A stretch of 64,000 nt of DNA from Myxococcales bacterium (GTDB taxonomy: Bacteria; Myxococcota_A; UBA9042): NCBI GenBank assembly GCA_009692425.1, contig SHZF01000008.1:62001-126000 (forward strand). The letters run 5' to 3'. The notes under the pieces were generated by a model. That model searched no databases. It was given only the letters and a program-made list of their open reading frames with translations, and was not told where the DNA came from. How positions within the stretch are numbered: the stretch's first letter is position 1; each line of letters starts with the position of its first letter. Positions 21,911-28,442 of the stretch are shown in pieces. Made by a program: the position numbers and the translations under genes.

Positions 21911-22690
21911 TCAGGGCAGGTTGACCGTCTTGTCGATGCCACCGAACTTCTTTTCGGGCGTCACGTGGTCTTCTTGGGTCGCCAGGACGGCAGCCGTCAC
22001 GCCGCCGACGACGACGGCGCCGACGCCGCCCCAGAACCACCACTTCGCCCAGATCGCCTTGTTCTCGATCTCGATCGGCTTCGGCACAAGTTCGAGCCTG
22101 ACATCGAGCGCGATCTCGTCGCCGGCCTTGACCTCGATGTCGCGCGTGTCGGTGACATAGCCGGTCGATGCTACCTGGAGTTTGTGTTTGCCGGGCGTCA
22201 CGTCGCCGTCGAACGGCGTGCGCCCGAATGGCTTTCCATCGATCAACACCTGCGATCGCGGCACGTTGCACGCGACCTTGACGACGCCGCCTGACGGCAC
22301 GAGGTCCGCCTCGATCTCGGAGTTCTGGCCGGCCCCCGCGAGCACCGTGCTGACGTATGGCGAGAACCCGCGCTTCTGGATGCGCACCGTGTACGACGCG
22401 CCCGCCTTCACCTCGATCGGCTTGGTCAACGGCACTTCGCCGACCTCTTCGTCGTTGACGAAGACCTTGGCGCCACGCGTCGTCGAACTGATGGAAATCG
22501 TCGCGGCCTTGGGCGCCGCAAGGGCAGACGTGGTCGCCAAGATCGGGCCAGCCACGAGCGCGGCAACGAGAAGCGCAGCGACCCGGCTCCCCACGCGGAG
22601 CGCAGCGACCCGGCTCCCCACGTGGAGCGCAGCGACCCGGCTCCCCACGCGGAGCGCAGCGATCGGCAAGCGGGGATTGGCTCGAGTCAT
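21911..22690 (-). CDS. Exported two-PEGA-domain protein with C-terminal membrane helix
   Basis: A 259-aa product. The ATG at 22688-22690 is preceded by AGGAGG. The signal region is unusual: a 9-residue unit (AALRVGSRV-type) is repeated about three times before the hydrophobic core, encoded by 27-bp tandem repeats. Two PEGA units follow, one near residues 60-110 (ISISSTTRGAKVFVNDEEVG..PL) and one near 130-195 (VLIDGKPFGRTPFDGDVTPG). A C-terminal membrane helix (WWFWGGVGAVVVGGVTAAVLA) lies at about 218-238. The layout parallels the PEGA protein at 6559-8070. A sigma-54-like site lies about 60 bases upstream. Function is unknown. Confidence 0.82.
   Translation of the reverse strand: MTRANPRLPIAALRVGSRVAALHVGSRVAALRVGSRVAALLVAALVAGPILATTSALAAPKAATISISSTTRGAKVFVNDEEVGEVPLTKPIEVKAGASYTVRIQKRGFSPYVSTVLAGAGQNSEIEADLVPSGGVVKVACNVPRSQVLIDGKPFGRTPFDGDVTPGKHKLQVASTGYVTDTRDIEVKAGDEIALDVRLELVPKPIEIENKAIWAKWWFWGGVGAVVVGGVTAAVLATQEDHVTPEKKFGGIDKTVNLP
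22574..22666 (-). repeat. 27-bp tandem repeat in a signal-peptide coding region
   Basis: Three 27-bp copies (22574-22600, 22601-22627, 22628-22654, nearly identical) and a partial fourth copy encode the repeated signal n-region of the PEGA protein. The length is a multiple of three, so copy-number changes keep the frame. Confidence 0.92.
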
Positions 22691-22748
22691 GGGGCCTCCT
22701 TGCGCGCATTGTGCGGTCGCGTCCACCGGGGCGCAAGCGGACGATGCC

Positions 22749-22764
22749 CGCAATGACCTTGCCG
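22749..22764 (-). promoter_or_regulatory. Sigma-54-like site before the two-PEGA gene
   Basis: The minus strand reads CGGCAAGGTCATTGCG. GG and GC are 10 bases apart, and 9 of the 12 defined positions of TGGCACG-N4-TTGCW match. It lies about 60 bases before the ATG. It is weaker than the two consensus sites elsewhere in the window. Confidence 0.4.
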
Positions 22765-22792
22765 ACCCACACGCGCGGCGGGCGCCCGAGCG

Positions 22793-22820
22793 TTGACAGC
22801 GCGGCACCCAGGCCTATACT
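22793..22820 (+). promoter_or_regulatory. Sigma-70 type promoter of rplY-pth
   Basis: TTGACA (22793-22798), a 16-base spacer and TATACT (22815-22820) form a near-consensus promoter about 55 bases before rplY. Confidence 0.8.
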
Positions 22821-22874
22821 TGCGCCCCCTCGCGGGCACCCTGAACGCCGCGACCGCACGCAAGAAGGCTCGCC

Positions 22875-23546
22875 ATGGACACCTTTCCGATCATCGTCAA
22901 GCCCCGCAACCTCGCCGGTTCCGACGTGGCGCGCGCCCTGCTGCGGGCCGGGCTGCTGCCCGCCGTCGTGTACGGTCCGGGGGAGGCGACGCGCTCGGTG
23001 ACGCTGGAGCCCAAGGCCGTGCGCAAGGGCCTGATCGGCCCGTATGGCCGCAACCAGGTGTTCGCGCTCGAACTCGACGGAGCGCCGCGCTTGGCGATTG
23101 CCCGCGAAGTCCAGATCGACCCCGTCAAGCGCTCGCTGCGCCATGTCGACTTCTACCTCGTGGGGCCCGACTCGACGATCGAAGTGACGGTGCCGGTCGT
23201 GCTGCATGGCCGTTCGCTGGGCCAGAAGGCCGGCGGCCGGCTGGATCACATCGCGCGGACGATCAAGGTGCGCTGCACGCCGGCATCGCTGCCCAAGTCG
23301 ATCGAGTTCGACGTGTCGCCGATCGACAACGGCATGACGGTCACCGTCGATGCGCTGCCGATGCCCCCTGGCGTCGAGGCCGTCTTCAAGCGACCGTTCA
23401 AGGTTCTCGAGGTCATGGTGCCGAAGGCCGAACCCACGGGCACCGAAGTGGCGGCAACGCCTGGGGCGGCGGCGGCGGCGACGCCTGCGAAGGCGGCCCC
23501 CGCCAAGGCAGCGCCGGCCAAGGACGACAAGGGCGGCAAGAAGTAG
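22875..23546 (+). CDS. rplY: 50S ribosomal protein L25 (CTC type)
   Basis: L25/CTC binds 5S rRNA on the large subunit; the long CTC form has a second C-terminal beta domain. The 223-aa protein has the RNA-binding N-terminal domain (A..LR..G..PAVVYGPG near residues 20-37, then LRHVDFYLV) and the C-terminal TL5/CTC domain. It ends in a low-complexity Ala/Lys/Pro tail. The ATG at 22875 follows a strong sigma-70 promoter. The next gene, pth, starts on the last base of the stop codon (TAGTG), the common rplY-pth pairing. Confidence 0.95.
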   Translation: MDTFPIIVKPRNLAGSDVARALLRAGLLPAVVYGPGEATRSVTLEPKAVRKGLIGPYGRNQVFALELDGAPRLAIAREVQIDPVKRSLRHVDFYLVGPDSTIEVTVPVVLHGRSLGQKAGGRLDHIARTIKVRCTPASLPKSIEFDVSPIDNGMTVTVDALPMPPGVEAVFKRPFKVLEVMVPKAEPTGTEVAATPGAAAAATPAKAAPAKAAPAKDDKGGKK

Positions 23547-24226
23547 TGGCGGATCCGGCCCCGGTACGCGCGATCGTCGGTCTCGGCAATCCGGGGCGCC
23601 GCTACGAGCTGACCCGTCACAACGCGGGCTTTCTCGTCGCAGACGAACTCCTGCGTCGCCACGACACGGGTGCAACCGTGAAATTCACCAGCAAATTCAA
23701 TGCAGAGTTCACGCGACTGACGTTGGCTGGGCGCGAGGTCGCACTGCTCAAGCCGGGCACGTTCATGAACCTGTCCGGCCATCCGACCCACGCAATGTGC
23801 CAGTTCTACGGATTCGCGCCCGACGAACTGCTCGTCGTGCACGACGACCTGGACCTGCCGTGGGGCAAGGTGCAGATCAAGGCGGGCGGTGGCCATGGCG
23901 GCCACAATGGGCTGCGCTCGCTGGTGGACCAGTTGGCCTCGAACGCTTTCGTGCGCGTGCGCGTCGGCATCGGCCGGCCCCCTGGGGCAGCCGACGCGGC
24001 CGACTGGGTGCTGCAGCCGATCGTCGGGGTCGAGAAGGCCGAATGGCCCGACATCGTGGGGCGCGCTGCGGCCGCGGCCCTCGCCGTGGTGCAAGTCGGC
24101 GTGAGTGTGGCGATGAACGCGTGCAACGGCCTGCCACCGCGCAACGGCCCGCGCGCCTCCATCGGCGCCGCAGAATCGAAGGACTCGTCGCCCGCCGCCA
24201 AGGTTGGCCGCGGCACGGTCCACTGA
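23546..24226 (+). CDS. pth: Peptidyl-tRNA hydrolase
   Basis: Pth frees tRNAs from peptidyl-tRNAs that drop off ribosomes. The 226-aa product carries the signature VGLGNPG..YE.TRHNAGF with the catalytic histidine at residue 25, the FMNLSG asparagine, the HDDLDLPWGK aspartate and the GGHNGLRSL asparagine. The GTG start (23546-23548) overlaps the rplY stop by one base and puts the motif at the expected distance. The last 30 residues (Ala/Ser/Pro-rich) are an unconserved tail. It is translationally coupled to rplY. Confidence 0.96.
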   Translation: MADPAPVRAIVGLGNPGRRYELTRHNAGFLVADELLRRHDTGATVKFTSKFNAEFTRLTLAGREVALLKPGTFMNLSGHPTHAMCQFYGFAPDELLVVHDDLDLPWGKVQIKAGGGHGGHNGLRSLVDQLASNAFVRVRVGIGRPPGAADAADWVLQPIVGVEKAEWPDIVGRAAAAALAVVQVGVSVAMNACNGLPPRNGPRASIGAAESKDSSPAAKVGRGTVH

Positions 24227-24359
24227 ACGCGATGCGGTCCCGCTGTGGGGCCGCGCGTGCCTGCGGAAGTGTTTTCCGGCAGGGCAACTCCTCGCTCGGG
24301 CTTGCGGCCCGGGCGAACACGGGCCAAGCGGCCCGCAGCACCGAGGGGAGATACCCAAG

Positions 24360-24821
24360 ATGATGCTCGTGCGCATGTACGAGACGATCTTCATCACGCG
24401 TCCTGACCTCGAGGCGGACGTCATTGAGAAGCTGCACCAGCGGCTCTTGAAGGCGCTCGAATCGATTGGCGGGGTCGAGTTGAAGCTCGCGGACTGGGGC
24501 AAGCGCAAGCTTGCCTATGAAATCGACCGCCAAAAGAAGGGCAATTACTGGTACTTCGGATACATCTCGAAGCCGGCCTATGTCGCCGAGTGCGAGCGCC
24601 AGCTCAAGCTCAGCGTCGATGTGCTGCGCTTCCAGACCGTCGTGCTGTCGAATCTGGAACAGATGCCGACCTTCGACATCGAGATCGAGCGCAAGCGGGT
24701 CGAATCGCTGACGCCTGAGCGCGAGGAGGACGAAGAGGAGCAGTACCTGCGCCGCTCGATGTCCGGTCGCCGCGATGACGACGACGACGACGGTCCGATG
24801 GACGAGGAGGTGCGCGGATGA
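24360..24821 (+). CDS. rpsF: 30S ribosomal protein S6
   Basis: S6 pairs with S18 on the small-subunit platform. The 153-aa protein has the family fold markers ([33 protein letters not shown]) and an acidic C-terminal tail with a run of six aspartates, as in other bacteria whose S6 tail is glutamylated or acidic. Two ATGs lie in tandem at 24360 and 24363; GAGGGGAG about ten bases ahead serves either. The rpsR start overlaps its stop (ATGA). The 133-base leader (24227-24359) could hold the S6:S18-binding autoregulatory hairpin known from other bacteria, but I could not draw a convincing one. Confidence 0.95.
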   Translation: MMLVRMYETIFITRPDLEADVIEKLHQRLLKALESIGGVELKLADWGKRKLAYEIDRQKKGNYWYFGYISKPAYVAECERQLKLSVDVLRFQTVVLSNLEQMPTFDIEIERKRVESLTPEREEDEEEQYLRRSMSGRRDDDDDDGPMDEEVRG

Positions 24822-25069
24822 AGCCCGAGACGCCGACCACGAAGCGCCGCTTCGGCCGCCGCAAGGTGTGCCCGTTCTGCGCCGACAAAACACTCTACAT
24901 CGACTACAAGACGCCGAGCATGCTCAAGCGTTTCATCTCGGAGCGCGGCAAGATCGTGCCGCGCCGCATCTCCGGCGTGTGTGCACCGCACCAGCGTACG
25001 CTGCAGAACGAGATCAAGCGCGCCCGCGTGCTCGCCTTTATGCCGTATTCCAGCGCGACGGCGGACTAA
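24818..25069 (+). CDS. rpsR: 30S ribosomal protein S18
   Basis: S18 binds 16S rRNA together with S6. The 83-aa product has the core YIDYK....[17 protein letters not shown]. It keeps the zinc-type ligands CPFC near residues 18-21 and C.PHQ near 54-57, so it is the C+ form. The ATGA overlap with rpsF means coupled translation. Confidence 0.96.
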   Translation: MKPETPTTKRRFGRRKVCPFCADKTLYIDYKTPSMLKRFISERGKIVPRRISGVCAPHQRTLQNEIKRARVLAFMPYSSATAD

Positions 25070-25082
25070 AAGGGGGCAGGCC

Positions 25083-25529
25083 ATGAAGGTGATTTTGCGC
25101 GAGAACGTGCCGAACGTGGGCAAGATCGGGGACATCCTGACGGTTGCCGACGGCTTCGGCCGCAACTACCTGCTGCCCCGCAGCCTGGCGACGCTCGCCA
25201 ACGAGCGCAACGTCGGGCAAATGGAGCACCACAAGCGTGTCGCGACCGCCCGGCTGTCGAAAGCCAAGGCGGCGGCGCGCGTGACGGCGGACCGCATGTC
25301 GGGCTTGCGCGTCGTGGCCACGCGCCACGCGGGCGAGGATGGCAAGCTGTTCGGCTCGGTGACGACCCGCGACATCGCGGACCTCATCGCGGAGCACGGC
25401 TTCGTGATCGACAAGCGCGACATCGGTGCGCCGGAGTCGATCAAGCAGATCGGCGAGTACCCGATCCTGGTGAAGCTGCATGGCGACGTCATCGCCAAGG
25501 TGACGTTGGAAGTGAAACCGGACGCCTAG
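25083..25529 (+). CDS. rplI: 50S ribosomal protein L9
   Basis: L9 bridges 23S rRNA with two globular domains joined by a long helix. The 148-aa product shows the N-terminal signature V.NVGKIGDI..VADGFGRNYLLPR, the connecting helix, and a C-terminal domain with GKLFGSVT..DIA. An AGGGGGCAGG ribosome-binding site precedes the ATG. It is the last gene of rpsF-rpsR-rplI and is followed by a terminator. Confidence 0.96.
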   Translation: MKVILRENVPNVGKIGDILTVADGFGRNYLLPRSLATLANERNVGQMEHHKRVATARLSKAKAAARVTADRMSGLRVVATRHAGEDGKLFGSVTTRDIADLIAEHGFVIDKRDIGAPESIKQIGEYPILVKLHGDVIAKVTLEVKPDA

Positions 25530-25651
25530 TACCAGGGCACAGGTGTTTTGACCGGTTGCCGTGAGGCGACGTCGATCATTTCGGTCGGTCAAAATCCTTG
25601 TGTCGGGCAATCAGGCGTCTGGCGGGACTTCAAACCGGAGAGTCAGCGGCG

Positions 25652-25688
25652 CGCCCGTCGGAGCGATCCGGCGGGCGTGGCCGTTTTT
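25652..25688 (+). terminator. Rho-independent terminator after rplI
   Basis: A 10-bp stem (CGCCCGTCGG 25652-25661 with CCGGCGGGCG 25668-25677, one G-T pair) closes a six-base loop. TTTTT at 25684-25688 follows. Confidence 0.7.
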
Positions 25689-25693
25689 GCTGG

Positions 25694-25719
25694 GTGTGCG
25701 TGTGCGTGTGTGCGTGTGG
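25694..25719. repeat. Short GTGTGC-type simple repeat
   Basis: An imperfect GTGTGC/GTGTGT run lies between the rplI terminator and the 3' end of exbD. It is low-complexity sequence with no assigned role. Confidence 0.6.
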
Positions 25720-25722
25720 GCG

Positions 25723-26178
25723 CTACTTGCCCGCCGCACCCTTCGTGCCGAGCCCGACGTTGCGGATGCCGAGGGCCTGGAGCCCGGAAATGACCTCGAC
25801 GAGTCGCTGCACGGGCAGACGCTGGTCTGAGTCGATGCGCACCTGCAGGTCCGGCTCCTTGGCCAGGCGATCGACGAGCGTCGCCGTCAGTGCCTTCCAG
25901 TCCGTCGATTGGCCACCCTCGTAGAGCGCGCCGTCGAGGTCGACCTGGAGCACGACCTCGACCATGGGAGCAGCATTCGCGGGCACGGCGCCCGACGGCA
26001 ACTGCAACTCGACCTGCGCCTGGGCAGCCTCCGCACGGCTCGTATCGACGACGACCGCCGAACTGACCATGAACACGACGAGCAGCACGAGCACGACATC
26101 GACGAGCGGGGTGAGGTTGAGTTCGACCCCTTCCGGGTCATGCAGCGACGGGTCGTCGCCCCAGTCAACCGGCCGCAT
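25723..26178 (-). CDS. exbD: ExbD/TolR-type biopolymer transport protein
   Basis: ExbD/TolR proteins form the periplasm-facing rotor of proton-motive-force motors that energise outer-membrane transport or envelope constriction. The 151-aa protein has the single N-terminal membrane helix with the essential aspartate in NLTPLVDVVLVLLVVFMV (about residues 20-37), then a periplasmic beta domain with the VRID.DQR...Q.LVEV segment. The ATG at 26176-26178 is chosen because it lies 20 residues before the helix; it overlaps the end of exbB by 14 bases. No TonB, TolA or TolB gene lies beside it, so the partner system is unknown. Confidence 0.9.
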   Translation of the reverse strand: MRPVDWGDDPSLHDPEGVELNLTPLVDVVLVLLVVFMVSSAVVVDTSRAEAAQAQVELQLPSGAVPANAAPMVEVVLQVDLDGALYEGGQSTDWKALTATLVDRLAKEPDLQVRIDSDQRLPVQRLVEVISGLQALGIRNVGLGTKGAAGK

Positions 26179-26932
26179 GGAGGGGCTCCTCGCGCCCGGC
26201 CGTTGGCGCTCCCGAAGCGGCGGCAGCGGGCGCGCCGTGAGCGGCCAACCCGAAGCCGCCCGGGGCAACGGAACCCACCGGGGCCAACGCCGGACCGGCA
26301 AGCGACGCAGCCGGAGCGACGCGAGCGAACTGATCGGCAGCGTCTTCAACCAACACCTGAACTTCGAGCACGGCGCGCAGCAACTGGCCCCGGAGCACCT
26401 GGTGCAGCACGACCATCACCACGGCGACGAGGATGCCAGCGGCGGTCGTCACCAGCGCTTCGGAAACGCCCGTCGCGACCACGTCGAGGCCACCGCTGCC
26501 CGCCTTCCCGATCGCGCGCAGCGCCTCCATGATCCCGAGCACGGTGCCGAACAGCCCGACAAATGGCGCCATCGTCCCCAGCGTGGCCAGCAGCCCGAGG
26601 CCACGCTTGAGCCGCAGGTTGAGGCGACGGGCGTCGCGTGCCATTTCTGCCAGCACCTCGTCGCGCGGCGCGCGCCGCAGGGCCGCTTCGACGCCGCGCA
26701 GCAACACCGGCGCCATGCCCCCCGGAGCCGCCCGACACACCGGGACGAGGTCCGCCAGCGACCCACGCAGGGCCGTCTCGCGCAGTTGGCGCTCCGTGTC
26801 GTGCAACTGGCCAGCGAGACCCACGATCGCGAAGAGTCGCTCGAAAAACAGGCACGCGCCCAGCACCGCCAAGCCGGCGATGGCCCACATCGTCGGCCCG
26901 CCGAGCGCGAAAAGGTGCTGAAGCTGGGTCAC
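26165..26932 (-). CDS. exbB: ExbB/TolQ/MotA-type proton channel protein
   Basis: ExbB forms the pentameric inner-membrane channel around ExbD. The 255-aa product has three membrane segments at about 9-28, 112-135 and 150-175. It also has the conserved A..APFVGLFGTVLGIM stretch and TTAAGILVAV of the MotA/TolQ/ExbB family. The GTG at 26932 follows GAGGAGAA, and an upstream in-frame ATG would add 24 residues with no ribosome-binding site. The C-terminal 50 residues are an Ala/Pro/Gly tail. A perfect palindrome lies about 100 bases upstream in the gap shared with the divergent NrnA-like gene. Confidence 0.9.
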   Translation of the reverse strand: MTQLQHLFALGGPTMWAIAGLAVLGACLFFERLFAIVGLAGQLHDTERQLRETALRGSLADLVPVCRAAPGGMAPVLLRGVEAALRRAPRDEVLAEMARDARRLNLRLKRGLGLLATLGTMAPFVGLFGTVLGIMEALRAIGKAGSGGLDVVATGVSEALVTTAAGILVAVVMVVLHQVLRGQLLRAVLEVQVLVEDAADQFARVAPAASLAGPALAPVGSVAPGGFGLAAHGAPAAAASGAPTAGREEPLHAAG

Positions 26933-27034
26933 GGCGTCGGGTTCTCCTCGGAAGCGCGGGCCACCGTCTGCCGGCGACAAGGGTCCGGGCCGCGCGCGGG
27001 GCACTGGCAGCAGCCGACCGGACCGCCACCTCCC

Positions 27035-27053
27035 AACAACCTAGCAGGTTGTT
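27035..27053. promoter_or_regulatory. Perfect palindrome in a divergent intergenic region (possible operator)
   Basis: AACAACCTAGCAGGTTGTT is an 8-bp perfect inverted repeat with a 3-base centre. It lies between exbB and the divergent DHH gene. A terminator is not expected between divergent starts and no T-run of five follows, so an operator is more likely. Confidence 0.45.
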
Positions 27054-27169
27054 TCATGCCCCGGAAGCACAGGCCTCGCCTGCTGCGTCGGATGCCCGCC
27101 GACGTTGACAGCCGCCGGCACGCCCGCCACAGTGGTGGCCGCACCCGTGCATGGATGCGGCATCGGTGA

Positions 27170-28201
27170 GTGTTCGTGGCGCGTGTGACCGGTTTTCCGT
27201 TCGAGCCCTGGTTGCTGGACCGCCTGGCGGGCGCTGGCCGCGTGGCCTTGATGACCCACGTCGGACCCGACGCCGACGGGCTGGGCAGCCAACTCGCGTT
27301 TTGCCAGGGGGCGCGCGCTGCCGGGATCGACGCGTTCATCGTCAACGAGGACCCGCTGCCGCCGCGCTACGCCTGGCTCGATCCGGATGGCCTGGTGGGG
27401 CATTTCGAGCGCGATCAAGGGCGCCTGTCCGAGGCGACGCTGGGGCTGGTGTTCGACGCCCACGAGGTCGAGCGCGTGCAGCGGCCGGCGACGTGGCTGC
27501 GACAGCATGGCACTGACGTGTGGGTCATCGACCACCATGCCGTGCGGCCAGGCAGCGACGTAACGGGCTGCGTAGCGACCGGGTTTTCGTCGTCGGGCGA
27601 ACTGACGTACCGCCTGCTGCGTGCGCTCGGCTGGCCAGTGGATGTGGGCGCGGCACGGTGCCTGTATGCGGCGATCAGCTTCGATACGGGCAGCTTCCGC
27701 TTCTTGCGCAACGACCCGAACACGCTGCGGGTGGCCGCAGAACTGATCGAGACCGGGCTCGACACCAATCCCATTCAGGAGGCCTTGTGGGCCAGTCGCT
27801 CGCGCGGCGAACTGACCCTGCTCGGCCGCGTGCTCGCCAAGGTGCAGTATGCCGCGCAAGGGCGCGTCGCCTGGGCCGCGCTGGAACCGGACATCACGGA
27901 CGGGCTCGACGTGGCGCACGACGCGGTCGGGGAGTCGATCCCGTTCCTGGTCGGCACCGAAGGCGTGCTGGTGGCGGTGCTGCTCAAGCCCGGCCGGGCG
28001 CCGGGGGAATGGAAGCTGTCGATGCGGTCGAAAACCGCGGTCCGTATCGGGCACATCGCCCAGGAACTCGGCGGTGGTGGCCACGCGCACGCGGCCGGCG
28101 CGACGTTGCACGGCGACCTCGACACTTGGACCCGCGACATCGTGGCGCGTGTGGTGGCCGCCGTGGAGACGCAGAGCCGTGGCCAAGACACGCAAGCCTG
28201 A
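27170..28201 (+). CDS. DHH/DHHA1 phosphoesterase (NrnA-like)
   Basis: NrnA-type enzymes degrade nano-RNAs, pApA and pAp in the cytoplasm. The 343-aa protein has the DHH-family metal motifs: HVGPDADGLGS near residues 30-40 (a variant of H.NPDGDA.GS), an aspartate at 96 in VFDAHE, and DHH at 121-123. The C-terminal DHHA1 RNA-binding motif is GGGGHAHAAGA. GTG codons at 27170 and 27176 are both possible; the ribosome-binding site is weak. The next gene begins inside its last 23 bases, indicating coupling. The phosphatase versus nuclease preference cannot be told from sequence. Confidence 0.88.
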   Translation: MFVARVTGFPFEPWLLDRLAGAGRVALMTHVGPDADGLGSQLAFCQGARAAGIDAFIVNEDPLPPRYAWLDPDGLVGHFERDQGRLSEATLGLVFDAHEVERVQRPATWLRQHGTDVWVIDHHAVRPGSDVTGCVATGFSSSGELTYRLLRALGWPVDVGAARCLYAAISFDTGSFRFLRNDPNTLRVAAELIETGLDTNPIQEALWASRSRGELTLLGRVLAKVQYAAQGRVAWAALEPDITDGLDVAHDAVGESIPFLVGTEGVLVAVLLKPGRAPGEWKLSMRSKTAVRIGHIAQELGGGGHAHAAGATLHGDLDTWTRDIVARVVAAVETQSRGQDTQA

Positions 28202-28436
28202 CCCGCGCGACCCGCTGGTCTGCTCGTGCAACGAGGTGCCGTTGTCGCACATCTGCGCCGCGCTCGACCGAGGCGCTACGACGCTGGCTGAGATTTTCGA
28301 CGCCACGTTTGCGGGCTGCGGCCCGTGCGGCGGGTCGTGCCAGCCGCATCTCGCGGAACTGTTGCGGGCGCACGCCGCAGCGCGCACCACCGGCCGCGTC
28401 GCCTCGATCGGCGCGAGCGGTCGACCGCAGAGCTAG
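28179..28436 (+). CDS. BFD-like [2Fe-2S] small ferredoxin domain
   Basis: BFD-type domains bind a [2Fe-2S] cluster through CxC and CxxC pairs and act in iron release from bacterioferritin, or as ligand domains of larger redox enzymes. The 85-aa product has CSCN at residues 15-18 and GCGPCGGSC about 32 residues later, matching the CxC-x(~30)-CxxC spacing. The GTG (28179) overlaps the DHH gene by 23 bases. The SWIM-domain gene starts 7 bases after the stop. The C-terminal 25 residues are unconserved. Whether it serves bacterioferritin is unknown, as no bfr lies in the window. Confidence 0.8.
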   Translation: MAKTRKPDPRDPLVCSCNEVPLSHICAALDRGATTLAEIFDATFAGCGPCGGSCQPHLAELLRAHAAARTTGRVASIGASGRPQS

Positions 28437-28442
28437 CCGAAC

